From Membranipora membranacea (taxonomy: Eukaryota; Bryozoa; Gymnolaemata; Cheilostomatida; Membraniporidae), in NCBI GenBank assembly GCA_914767715.1, contig OU612066.1, positions 7,321,001 to 7,385,000 of the forward strand: DNA of 64,000 nt, read 5' to 3'. This document shows positions 1 to 13,600 of this stretch, in pieces. A program made the position numbers and the translations under genes. The notes beneath the pieces are model-generated. The model worked only from the letters and a program-made list of their open reading frames with translations. It did not search any database and was not told the origin of the DNA. Position 1 is the first letter of the stretch; every line of letters starts with the position of its first letter.

Positions 1-58
1 GGCAAGCATGATTCTTATAACAGCAAACTTGGTCAGACGGCAGTCAAACAACACTAAC

Positions 59-1681
59 CCGTTTCATCCTCTTGAAAAGCTCCTTCTTGGAGCTGTTTCC
101 CTTCATGGCATCGATTACCATGGCCTTTGACAAGGACTTTGAGCTTCCTGGTTTTCCAACCACAAACAGAGGAATCCTGTTCTCAATGCAGATGATCATC
201 ATAAACACGTTTTCCTTCAGAGCTTTGTTCATGGCTATGTTAACATGCTGTTCTTTATCGATGACTTCACGGATAAACATATTCTGGCACCTTCATAATA
301 CACAAGGTAGACAGTGAAAGCATACTGTGCTAAATTTCAAGTAAAGCCATCTACTCTGTTTTCAATGAGTTGAAACATATTCTACAATAGTCTGTTTTCT
401 AGTGTGAGCAAATGTCACATGCGATCGGGTATCACTCTAACTTACAGTTCGATCTGATCGAAGAGGTATTTACTTCCATCAACGTCCTCAATTCCTATCA
501 ACTCCTCTAGCTGACCACTGATATGATGAGCATAATTCACTCTAGTATCATCTTCTAGTCTGGCCAGGTAGCACACTCCAATAGCGAGAATAAGACTACG
601 GGATGAGTAGTCCCTCTGAAGAGTGAGGGAATAGAATAACGGTAAACAGAGATTGCCTAATAATGTGAGGCGTTTGAATCATTTGTTTGAAAAAAAGTGT
701 CACAAGTCAGCAGTGTTTTGTTACATATGTATCATTGATCTCTCAATAGTTTCATGTAACTATTGGTTGCATAATTAAGTTCATGCAGGCCCCAAAGATA
801 CTAGAAATCCAACTACCTGTCCGTCAACTGGCTCTTCATCCTCATCATCCTCGTCGTCTAGGAGTACAACCTCCTCCTCCACCTCATCAATGGCTGGGAA
901 TAGGTATCTCCTCTGTTTGTAGAACCAGTTGGCTACATCCAGCAGTCTCTGAATGTCTCTCAAACTTACAAAACTACATTCATCCTACAAAACAAGGGGA
1001 AAACTCTCATTCAATCAAGAAATAAATAGTCACAAATAGTACGGCTGTTGTCATATTCTTCAACTTACCTTTTGTTCTCTCATGAATGATTGGGTCATAG
1101 TCAGTATATTAGCCACTTTACTGGTGTGGAACGGTCCAAACTTTAATCCTCCAGACGTCTGATTCTGTAAATCAAAACAATCACAAAATGTAAGTATACC
1201 TTACTTGCCACAGTTTGGTAGCAATTACTACTAGCACAAGGGAGTTCAGTAACTGTCTTGGACGGAAGGATAATCCACTACTACTATCTCATCAATCACT
1301 TAGTGAGTGAGCGGGACCTGCTAGGGGTCTCGTTTCTCAAATTGCTCACTCATTGATGGAACTTTATGCATTTCAAGTGGACTATTTGGGAACAAAGTTG
1401 CAAAGTGATAGTTTGCTTTAAAAAGCATTGCCCACTTGTTAAAATACGTTGTAGTTAAATAAGTGAAAATAAAGATTTGGAAATGGAAATCTGCATTCGA
1501 TAGTGTGTATGGATGCAATGCATGCTTACGAATTTTTTAATCATCTGTGTGATGTATTCACATTCCACATCAACTCCATCCTCAGTTCTAGATTTGAGAG
1601 TACCAAAGTCCCAGACTAGAGGAAGCAGACTCTGTGATAAAGCCTGTACTCTGTATACAAGGTGTCTCATCGGTATTTGTC
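59..1681 (-). CDS. RNF213: Gene A exons: AAA3 lid to AAA4 Walker A
   Basis: Exons 1530-1681, 1069-1164, 817-984, 446-615 and 59-283. They encode IPMRHLVYRVQALSQSLLPL, then WDFGTLKS (matching human VWDFGQL), then CSFVSLRDIQRLLDVANWFY, an acidic loop, a helical stretch, and VNIAMNKALKENVFMMIICI followed by IPLFVVGKPGSSKSLSK, the AAA4 P-loop. The exon at 59-283 is the last in the window; its donor (GTTAGT) lies at 58-53, and the Walker B exon expected next is off the left end. The loop in exon 817-984 is strongly acidic (VLLDDEDDEDEEP), and its counterpart in gene B is three residues shorter, one of the few length differences between the paralogues. Confidence 0.92.
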
Positions 1682-4600
1682 CTGCATTAGTATCATAAGA
1701 AATTGGGTTTCAAGAATTTTATGCTTTAGCTTGATAAACAACAAACACTCAAAAATGTAGGTTCTGGAAATTAAAGCTAACAGTTTCTTTTTGTAATGTA
1801 AAGATGGTCATCTTTGAAATATTGAATCCTCAAATTAATCCCAGATGGTCTGAATGAATAAAAAAAATAACTTGGCTTACCAAACTTGTCCTTAGTATTC
1901 TCTTCTCCAACATTATAACCCAAACCAGCTTTCTTGAGCTTCTCGATCATTTCATCTGAATGTCTTCTGTATGGATTACAAGCAGCGATGATCTTCAATC
2001 CTGTGTTGGTTCTCAGAGGTTCACCTCTAATGCGGCCATCACATAGTATTTCTTTCACCAAACCGATAGCTTCTGTAGTGTTGGCCTCATCAAGAAATAG
2101 GATGGTGTATACAGTAGGTACCTACAAGTATAAAGCTTTCAAACATAACAAACTGAATCGGATTTGCAATGATTAGTAGTGGTGGTGTTGGTGGTGTTGG
2201 TGGTGGTGGTAGTGGTAGTGGTAGTGGTAGTGGTAGTGGTAGTGGTAGTGGTAGTGGTAGTGGTAGTGGTAGTGGTAGTGGTAGTGGTAGTGGTAGTGGT
2301 AGTGGTAGTGGTAGTGGTAGTGGTAGTGGTAATAGTTGGTAAGAGATGCTCATTTAAGAATTACTATCCCTATGTCACTTGGTGCAATTTGTTAAGTACC
2401 TGAGAGGATTCGTATTCAGCAGCATATTGTCGGCAGCGCTCCTGATTCTGTATGGCTAAATCCTGAGCCTCAAAGACTTTCTGGATAATATCCTCCTCTG
2501 ATGTACCGCCATGTATCTGTAAAAAAAAAAGATTTCCAAATTTTAAAAACCGAATTCACACGTGATGGTAGTTCCACTTACCAGTTCTACTTACTGAGTA
2601 GCTATATTTACTCAGTAGTTCTACTCGCTTACTAGTTCTCCTTACTTAGCAGTTCTCCTTACTTAGTAGTTGTACGTAATAAATAGTTCTACTAACTTTG
2701 TAGTTCTACCTACTTAGTGGTTCTACGTACTTAGTAGTTCTACTCACAATTCTGAGCATTATAGTTCTACTTACTGAGTAGCTATACTTACTCAGTAGTT
2801 CTACTTACTTACTAGTTCTACTTACTTAGTAGTTCTACTCACAAGTCTGAGCATTATTAATCTAGATTGGCTCTTAGATGTTTACCTTGAGTAAAATTTA
2901 GTCGAGTCTGAAAAGGGACAATATCTCATATCTGCTCCCATGTCAAAGTGAAAAACTCCCAAAGACACCCTCTAAACTTTAGCCAATACTCACCTTTACA
3001 ATAATCATGGTGTTGACAACTTCTTTCAATGCAGTGGGAATTTGAAGCTTTGACATGAAATCAATCAACTTTGTTTTACCACAACCTGTTTCTCCCATGA
3101 TGATCACTGGTATCTCAACTCTGAAACAAAGAAAATGGTGGTTCACTATAAAAACAGCCATAATCATTATACTGCAGCTTTGATGAGTGGTGGTCCATCT
3201 CAGCAGGCACGAAAAAATTCCTCAATTGACAAGTAGATACACTGTTGCTGTGAAGACTTACCTGAGGCGTTGATGAATAGCTAATATCTTCTTGGCATTA
3301 TCCATAGTAAGGACATAGTTCGGATCCGGATCATCATCGTCAACAAAGGTTGGTTCCTCTTGCCTGACTCTTGTTCCATCAGGCCGTACAACTTCTCGAG
3401 AATACTTGACAGTTTTAACCATGATGTCCCGTAGCTTTTTCAGCTTAGCAGGCCTGTTTAAAGATTCACATGACAAAAGTTGAGCAAACATACAATTACA
3501 TAATCTAGCCAATCCACAAATTCAGCAGTGTGTATGCCTATTCTGGATATAACTGTTCGATTGTTTCAAGACTGATAACCAATTGGATTGGTGGGGTGCG
3601 GCGACTGCAATTGTGTCGAAATTCAGGTATTTTTTGAGATTTAGCCATTTTGTTTTTAATGGCTGACTGAGGATGGAAAAATTTACCTGAGAAGAGTGTT
3701 GAAGTTTTCAGACATCGGCACATTGTAACGGTCTAGTGCTTCCTTCAGTGTCGCGGGCATACAGTCTGGTACCAGAACTTGTTTAGTTTGACAGTCCACG
3801 AGGCTCAAAAGATTCTGTCCACCTTAAACAGATACAGGCTTGTTGTATTTTGAGATAAGCTTTCAGGATAACTTCCTAATGTAATTTAGCAGTTTTTGTT
3901 GTTTCATAAGTTTACAATGAGGGCCTTGAAAACGTACCTATGTTTTCTACAAAGAATCCTAGAGGAGAGAAGGTTTCTCCATCTTCATTGAAGAACAGAT
4001 ATGGATGGTTACCACTTTCCCATGTTCTCTTCATCTCCAGCTGCTCTAGAAAATCTCCTCCTCCCTGCTCCTGTGCCTAAGAAAAACAACAATTAGAAAT
4101 GTATAGTCACAAAGGGATCGGAGTTGCAAGACTCAACAGTCTGCTTCCATCACATACAGTATAGAGTCCCAGTAAAATCTGAAGAGCCTCTCAGATTCAG
4201 CTCAAGGTTTTGGTATTGGATTCAATCGTAGAGTTATTATATACTGTATTTACTATACTATTATATATTATATATCATAACTCTATGGATTCAATCAACA
4301 GATTGGATCGATAAAACTGGAGCTTCAATTGAACTCTTGTGTATTGTCATAAGCTAACATCAAATCACATTGGTGAGGCAAATTGCCCAGACAAAATTGT
4401 CACTATAACTGCATAAAAAGCATGAGATGAAAGATGGATGTTGCCCACCTCATGAAGGTTGAGGCCTGGTGTTTCTTCTGCTATCCTCAGTGACCTTGTA
4501 GCAAAGTCCTACAAAAGACCAGAACTTTTCACAGAAAAAGTTATTTTGAGAGACCATACACTTAGCAAAATCATGTATCATTGACAAAAAATCTAGTTGA

Positions 4601-7600
4601 AACATTTTTTACAAAAAGTCTTGGCCGGATATATAATCCAATCCCATGTTGTTTTTCAAGTTGATGTAACCATTGGGTATGTGGTTATTACTACCACCCT
4701 ATGATGTATCAGTCAATAAAATAAAATACCTTGGCCATTCTGAACATGAAGTCAACCACAAAGGCTCTGAATCCTGGTAAAAGATCAGCAGTCAGTGGTC
4801 CACAGAAAGGAGACTGCTCGACCTTACGCAGCTGATTACTCAGGAAATAAACATAGTGTCTTAGCTCACTCCACGTCGGATCATCTAACCCACAGTTCCT
4901 GTAATAAAGAAAATGTATTAGCTTTCTTTCAACAGAAAGTATAGCCCCCATAGATTTCTGCATGCTTAGTTAAGGGAAGCTAATCCATCTTCAGCCATTC
5001 ATAGTGCTAACATCTTTAGGTTTCTTTAACACACACACAATCAGAGGACAGAACTGATGACATACTGACTTACCTGATGAGCAGGTTGAGAGCGGCAAGA
5101 GGGTCAGTGAACACACCTTCCTCCTTCTCATACAGTCTATCGTTGCAATGTTTACAGTCCAGATATTTGATGACTAGCTGCCATTGGTGTTCTCGTAGTA
5201 CAGTACCATCAAATTCGTCAAAGCCAGCTATGCAATAGGATTAGAGGACTGAAATCTGACCTGAGACAGTTTCGAGGATTGACAAATTCAATTTTGTGGC
5301 CTACACTTTTCAAGTTGTATTCAAAGCAAACAGCCTAAGATCATCACATAGATTAAAATGAGGCTTTTGTTGCATACATGTGAAATGAATGTTGACGATA
5401 AATGTGGTAATGGCTGCTTGCTGTACATACAAGGGTACCATAGACTCAAATGCAACTATTTGGCCATTTTAGTCAAGCTAATATAAGATGCCAAGTACAC
5501 ACTTACCAGGTTTGTCTGGAGATGCATAGATATCAGCAGCTTGCTGTGGTGTGATACAGTTAGTTGTAGGAAGGTAATCCATCACCTCATGAGAACATTG
5601 CCCATCCTACAATTGATATCGAAAATTGTTCCCTGGGATTTCGCGTCCAGAATGACTGACGTCAAAATTCCAATTCAAAATAAGCAACATTAAATGACTC
5701 TTCGTCTGTCAACCTAAATATCACTCAGACATGTATCAAATGAAAGAATCTTAGAGCCTACCTTCTTGGTATATGGCATACATTCAATGATGTAGTATTG
5801 AGTTGGCTGTGACTGCCAGACAACTCCTTCAGAGTTCACAATGCTTCTCAGTATAATGAGATTGAACAGAAGCTCATCAGCTCCTGTTTCTACTTCATGA
5901 GCTATATCTACATGTATAGTATGATGTGGGGTGTCTGTATACCCATTACCCAGCTCAGTATTCAGCCTAGCTATAATACTGTTAGTGTCTATGGTCTTGT
6001 ATATTGGTATGGTGATGTCGTTGCCTTTGAGCCTTTTGTTACGACGTAATTGGTTGCATAAGTTGAACTTCTTCAGTGATTTTCCAACACCAGCTCTAGC
6101 TGAACGAATGAGCCTTGATGATGTCCTATAAGACAAAATATGACATTCCTATTAGACACACATTGGCTTCAGAAGCTTTAAATGCAACATCACCCTAATA
6201 TTCAAGCAATACAAATAGGTATAGGTCACTAACGCTTCAGCTCTAATACTCCACTCTAATTTACAGTGGTAAGTATAACAAGAGATCTTTGGATCCACAT
6301 ATCACTTTTCTGGATCCACATAATTGTTACCTATTTGGATCCACAGAGCATGCTGTCAGCCTCACATCATCAGGTAGAGTGAGAATCTTCTGGACATATG
6401 ACTGCAGTCGTTCTGGTTCAGCTAGCTGCATATTTTTCACCAGATGTTTGTCCAGATAAGCTCTTATTCTGGCGTCCCTCTTCTCCTCCGCATATATAAA
6501 TGCTAGGCCAGAGGTTTTCACAGTATCGTCGGCAGTGTTAGTGAGACGAGTTTCAATATATCTACACACATCATAGCCAAGAAGGTGGCAGTTCACCATG
6601 CAGTAGATGGAGAGAGCATCATTGAGAGCTCTACTCATGAACAGACGTACCTGAAATGGATATTCAAACCTTACACAAACCTCAACTTGTTTACAATTGT
6701 AACAATTTTCCAAGCTGTTTTGTGCTTTGCTGCTGGCGTACTAGAATTGCAGTTGCATATTCAAACTAAACATCATGATATTATGTATGAATTCAGCGGG
6801 ACATGCAGCTGGCAGACATTAAGAGTCTTGTTTTCAAAACTCTTTTGGCATCATTATAATTATGACTTTTTTGGCAGGTATAATCATCATTATACCTGTT
6901 TTTGGCATCATTATCATTCAATATTTTGGTTATACCAACCAGTTTGAATAAACACCGTAACAAAATTGAATACCTACCTCTTCAACTGTAGTTTGTTGAT
7001 TACAGACAAGTACTTCGTTTCTGGTGGGATATGTGTAATCTGGGTCACATTCATATATCGTCAACACAGTCTGGTAGACTTTAGCTGTAAAAAGGTGACG
7101 AAAAATACAGAGTTTCTGACCCCCTATATAACATATATGTTTTCTAAAGCAAGCAAATCAGTTATAAACCTAACGGTTTAGTTGACAGAAATTGTCAATA
7201 ATCTTTGATAGCAGACATAAGAATGGTAGTGCACATATCTGCTTTATCTTACACTGTGGAGCTGGTATGAGACATGGAGAACCACGCTGAAGCCATATTG
7301 GTGGATTTCTAGGACGACCAGGAGTCACTCTTAAATCTGAAAAAAAAGAGAAAATAAAAATATGGACACTATGGGCAGGTTTGTGAAACCACCAGCCTCA
7401 GCAGATCAAAATTGCAAAAATCCAGTGCCCTATGAATGTCATGTCCATTTCTATGGTCTTGCCTATAAAACCTTTTTGTAATCAACTCTTCTATGAGAAA
7501 TCTGTTTCAGCAGTAAGCTACACAGGTAGAATTGAATAAAAGTATTGCATTAACACGCCATATCATCAGACATGATAATATGAACTGCACACTCACTTCT

Positions 7601-10600
7601 GATTTGTTCCAGGACATGAGCCAAATGCGGAATACCCAGGAAATTCTTTATGCTTTGCTTGGTGTTCTCTATGAACTGCTCCCACAGCTGCTCCAGTTTT
7701 ATCAGTAAAGAAGCTTTGCTGAGAATAAAAATAACTATGAAAGGTTGAGTACATTGTAATCAATCATCCATGGCGATGTCTCACTGCTCAGGATGGCAAG
7801 TTGGACTGTGTTCCCAAATATGTGTGAAGTTTAACTATGACAAATTGCAGGACTGCTTTTGAACAATTAGCAGATTTCGGATATAAAAACTCACTCATTC
7901 TGAGCAGTCATGATTTTCGTCATGAGATCTTCAGATGTTTGAAGAGAATTCTCGCTGTCAACTTTTGCTTGCTGCGCTTGCTCCTCTTTAATGTGTCGCT
8001 GTTTGAGTTTATACTGTGCGATCCACTCTATCATGGTGTCTAAAATTAAATGTGACAAAATTAACGAGGTATGGTTCGGTACTCAACTACTGTGTCCTAT
8101 GGAATAAAATGAAGAAGAAGCGCGCCATATGTGATTTTAGGTTCCATAGAAAGCAGACTCTTCAACTGTCTTCCATGGAATGATCTGATGATTGAAAAAA
8201 TCATGGAACAACATGCTGCACAATAATATCAAATAGTTTATTGTCATGCTGAAACTATGGCCATGACGCAAAGATTGTTCCACACTCTTGTATACCTACC
8301 CAGCTCTGCCAACTCTCTGAGTTCGTTGAGACACTGCACAGCTAACATTTCATCAAAGTCCTCATGTTCTTCCAGCACCTCATCTATTAGATCTCGCTGC
8401 TCCTCAGTCATATTCTCTAATGTCAGATAAGCATGTCCAGTCTCCATATCTTGTTCTCTATTGAGCCTGCTGTCACCTCCTTTTGGGTTGAAGGTGCTGA
8501 TGAATTGGAGGAGCTGTCCAGGGCTAACAGGCTGTATCATAGCCAGGAGCGGCAACGTCTAAGTTAGTAAGAATGATGGGAAGATATAAGAAAGATAACT
8601 GTCGCACCATTAGCACCAGAAGGTTTCGTTCCATAATGTAGTACATTAACATAATTGTGTGACTCTTCTTCTTTAGACTTTATTAGTCATGCAAAGGTGT
8701 GATGTTAATACTCATCAACATAAAATTCTTTGAATGATTAAAATAACTTCATACCTGCGGTAGCACATCCGGAGAATGGTCCTCAAGGAATGTACCGAGC
8801 TCTTTTCTTAGCACTACTAGCTGCTCCGTGGTGAAAAAATTCAGTTCAGAGTGCTCTCTAGAAATAAATAAAATCCTGAGGTCAGTTTTGTGTCTGCTCA
8901 TTTCTTCAGTTCATATCTCTTCACAGGTCGAAGGAATCCCTTTCTGCTCACTTTTGAAATTCTTTTTTATTTTAAAGCCAGTAAGTAATATTTTATTACC
9001 GTCTATTGTTATCCATCGATTCTCTCCATTTACCAATGCATTCTCTCATGTATCTGTAAATGTCTTCACAGTGGGCTATGGCGTCCTGGTCCACTCGTTT
9101 TCCTGTCATAACTTTCCCGATTGACTGAAGACGCACTTCAATGGCTACTTTGTGTGTAGGGTTACAGTGAATCACCACAAGCATATCATCAAACTGTATA
9201 CAGCCCTCACGACGTATATCAACATAAGCTCGTGCAAGATTCTCAACAGCGTCTCGCATCTATGGAAACAATATAGGAGATTTTTACACCAAATCATCCT
9301 TCAGTCATGCAATCACAATATTAACAGCAATAAACTACCGACTGCTAAGCGCACAATTCTGTCATTTGGGTAGAATTTTCCATGGAATCTATTCCAATTT
9401 TCATTCAGTCTTGGGAAATTTTATTGTCTTCTCTTGTGATGTACGGGATTTTCCTTTTTAGAGGAAAATATCTGATCAAATATTAAGCTCCATCAAGCCA
9501 TATCCGCTCAAAACATATTAGACCCTTCTCAATCATTTGACCAAGTTTGAAAGTTGATCTCTGAGAACTTCAGAAAGAGAATTTGACTCACCGTTTCAAA
9601 ACGCTGTATGGTCTCTTTGTTCTCCATTTGCTGCTCTCCAGCCACTAATGTAAGCTTACTCTGTAGTTCTTTCAGCTGTGTGTAAGAGTAGACCTTTTCC
9701 TTCTCCTCATTTCTCCTACCGATGCGGCACCTGAGTTGTATTACATCCTCTAGAGACTACAATCCACGCACAGAATAAATCAAACAGAGGGATCATATCA
9801 TGATAAAGCGCAAAAAAAATCATAATATTCCCTGTTAAATTATTGAGTAGTTTTCGATTTGAATGTCTTTGAACTTACGGAATCATGAAGAGTGTTACTA
9901 ACCTTGAAATCCTTGCTGTAGTCACGGATGTTGCCCACATAGTACAGGCCAGCCTCATTGATTGAAGTAGCTTGAGCGATTGATTTTATTTCCACGTTTC
10001 CAAAGTGAGTTTTGACCTTTTTCAGCCATTCTAGTTCAGTGTTAGATGCTTCCTACATTAGAGAAATCACTGTCACCTAAATTACCAGTCTGTGGAGGCA
10101 TAGTTGTTGATGTCTAAGTCAACAAACCTTATAAATAGCCCATAGCATTTATCCATCTGGACCATGTGAAATGGAACAATTATCAACCCACATATCCCAA
10201 CATACCAAGTTTTTGATCAGTTCTTGATTTGTTTCCAGAGCTTCCCACACTTTGGTACAGAATCCGATGAACTTCCCATAGTCAGCTCCATCTTGCTCAT
10301 CATGGAGGTCATAGATGAGTGGGCTGTAGCCTGTCAGTGCATTGAGAAGATACCGAGTCTTCTGTGCAGCAAGATCATCTTCTCCAAGTGTGCTGCTAGC
10401 TAAGTCCACAAAGTTACTGATGTCTTTTTCTACAATGTAAATCAAATAGGTGTAACTTCTGACTGACTCCCACACATGTTTATAGCATGCCAGTCTTGAA
10501 GGACTAAATTTAATATTTTTAATATTCATTCAAAAATTTTCATTAGGCTACAAAGTTCTTTCTTCCATTCTGAATCCATTTATTCAGATTTAGATTTAAT

Positions 10601-13600
10601 TAGAAAATAAACTGCCGGGAGTTAATCTAGAGTGCCAACTTACTAGGAACTTCTTTTCTTATCCAATCAACCAGCTCTTTACAATTCAAGAAGGTTCTCA
10701 GACACTTGATTTTCTGTGGTTGGTGAGAAATATCTCGGATCCGCTCAGCACTTGTCACTAAAGCATCACTGATGTCCTTCAATTGAAGTTTCTTGTTGCC
10801 CTATAGAATCAAATCAATGAAGATTATGTTAAACAAAGCAAGTTGTATGGGTTTGCTGCACTAGTGGAGTAAAGTGTAGTGAGCTTGGGTGCTATTATGG
10901 GTAGGGCTAGAACGGGTATAACTGCGGGTTTTACCTCCTTAGATGGGGTTTAAGCTTTGTTAATATCAGTTCACTCAGGGTTGGTCAGTCCCATCAGTTG
11001 TACAACCATCTACTAATACATTGTGCTACTAGTTGGTCAATGCACCTCACTCAAGATTGTTCCCTATTTATATACTTAAATAGGATATTTTTCAATTTCC
11101 ATTTTAGTGAAAGGGAAAACGACCCCGGTTTAGGTGTGTTTATATCTCTGTGAAGAAAAATTTTATGTTAGTATCATATCAAAAATAATTATTGAATTTA
11201 GTATTGTCTTATCTTCATATGGTTTCTTAGGTATGGTGCTTTGATATTGCAGTCATGACTGGAACGGAGTATGACTCTTTGCTTGAACTGCGGTACATTC
11301 TGTATATTTTGTCGGTTTCACCCGAGCTCAGAAAAAGCTGTTACAATAGCGCAGTTACAAGCGTACTGTACCCAAACCCATACCCGAACCGATCCTGAAA
11401 GCTAGCCAAGACCCAAAAACACATCCTAATCTTGATTTTTGGGACCGGTTCCGTTACACAAGCACTGTGGACAGGGAGAGGTTGCAACTAACGTTAGTAA
11501 GAGGGCCCAACAGACTGCAACATGTGGCAGTATTTGACCAAGGAGTTAAAGACTCCTTGATTCGACTTTATATGATGTATGGGGACATTGTGTGATATGG
11601 TGTATTATATGGTCACATACAGATTCTAATATCTTGTCCATATCAGAAAAGTCTCCTGTCAGAAGAAATTTCTCTTTAAGCTCCAGTATGACCTTTGCTC
11701 CCTCAGTGTATTGGTCAAGTTGTGAGCATAGCAAAATCTGTCTTTTCCTCTCAACACTTTTAGCTTTAGGAAGCATGTTATCCAGTTCTTTCATCAGTTC
11801 TGTCACATTGTTGTCAAAATAGCTCCTTGTTGCTTTTCCAAGATCTTCTATAGAGAGGGTACCTAGCAATATAAGACAAAAAATCAGACTTAAAACTATC
11901 AAGACGAGCTAGAGAGTTAAAGGAAGTCTATCAGGGCAAATGAATTGTTCACAGAGCCTTGCCATATTTGTCACAGCATCCACGTTGCCAGAACTAGGAG
12001 GTGTGTATACAAATAGCTGATGACTTTATTCTTTGGCATTTGTGGATACTTAGTCTATGCACTTTGCAGGATATGCTTGGATTTTTCCTCTCATTACTTC
12101 TACATTAATCTTACTTCATATAGCCTAGGGTCCAATAATACACATTGTATGACCTTTTGTCAATGTCATGAATGACCGCCCTTATTCAAAATGAAAGAAA
12201 TTCTGGCTGACATTTTCTTCACTACTTGACAGTGAATATCTCTGCTCATGGGTATTTCCCAAACGTGAGGCTACTTTTCCCAGAGTCTGACTGGAAAACT
12301 CTCATACCTGGAGCAATATAGTAGGTGGCATGAATAGAAATCAATAGATATTGCAGTTTTAGTGTTCCCCTTGATTAACTTATGACACTCAAGGGCAGAC
12401 AACTCCAGCAAGATCCTGCAATGTTCTCAGACTTTCTCTCGCCCAGGGGGCAAAAGTCTGGGGGGCTCAGACTAGTGGATATTCAATAGCCAGGAGTGAA
12501 CATAAGGGGGAATTTCTTCTTTTACCCAATGAATAACTGAATTGTTCAACAATTTTTTAAGGACAGCACAGCAGTCATAAAATGCTATCGGATGCTGGTA
12601 GTCTTGAAGTAGGTATATTTAGCTTGCACAATTAATGATATCGTTCCACTAGCTGCAAGCTACTGTTATGACTCACCGGTTTCAAGCTTGCTTTCTATCA
12701 GTTTATACTGGTCAAGTGCTTTCTTGTATAGAGTGACGACTTCCTCAAATGCACCCTGCGTTGCATTCTTGATTTGAAGGTCAAATAGTTTGACAAATAT
12801 GACCTTCTTTTTGTGTGTTTGTAAATCATATAGAGTCTCCTTCACACTATCATGTACAGCTGGGCAGATTATACGGATTGTGATTGGTTGTACAGTGTCA
12901 CAAAATAGTCTCTGCTCTGGTCCAAGTCTCAGCCATTCTTCAATATGTTGATGGTGATCTAAGCAAAATATATAAGACCTCATTAGCAACCACACACCTT
13001 TTGAATTGTCAAAATACTCGCAGAGGAACAAAAGCATCTTCAGATAAAACAGACATGGGATTCAAGCAAAAAAACTCTTGTAATTCTAGCATTTCTTATC
13101 TTTTGCTTCCAATAATTAAAAGACAGGCCACACTTGGTTGATTTCTCACGAATCGTATAAATTATTCACAAATACTTTCGTACGAATAGGGATTCCCACG
13201 ATTTTGTGAAACGTTGGATGTTCACGATGCACGAGTCCGAATAGTGTAAATTTTCACGAAATGTTATCTGATTGGCTGTCAGATTTGATTGATTTCCTGT
13301 CGGTTTTGATTGATAGTCAAGGCCATATCTATGTAGACAACTTTGGTTAAAAAGATGGAATGGTTGATCAATATGTGGAGCTTCTCATTGATTTGGACCT
13401 GGATCAAGAGGGAGAAGGGATACAATGACTAATGGGGTATCAAATTGAATAAACATGAGGAGATAGTTGAGCCTAAGCATATCCAGAAGCTGAATCACTG
13501 GACTGGTTGGTATAATAAACAAGAAGAAACAGCTTCTCATTGGTTTAATTTTTTATTTATGACTGTAGGCCTATGGTTTAGATTGGCTGAGGAGGATTAC

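Noticed and set aside
2090-2403. Long poly-Val and Pro/Leu open frames on both strands
   Set aside because: They are translations of the GGTAGT hexanucleotide repeat inside an intron; no splice or homology support.
59-6650. Gene A as a pseudogene copy
   Set aside because: All exons examined keep open frames, catalytic motifs and canonical splice sites; nothing indicates decay in the visible part.
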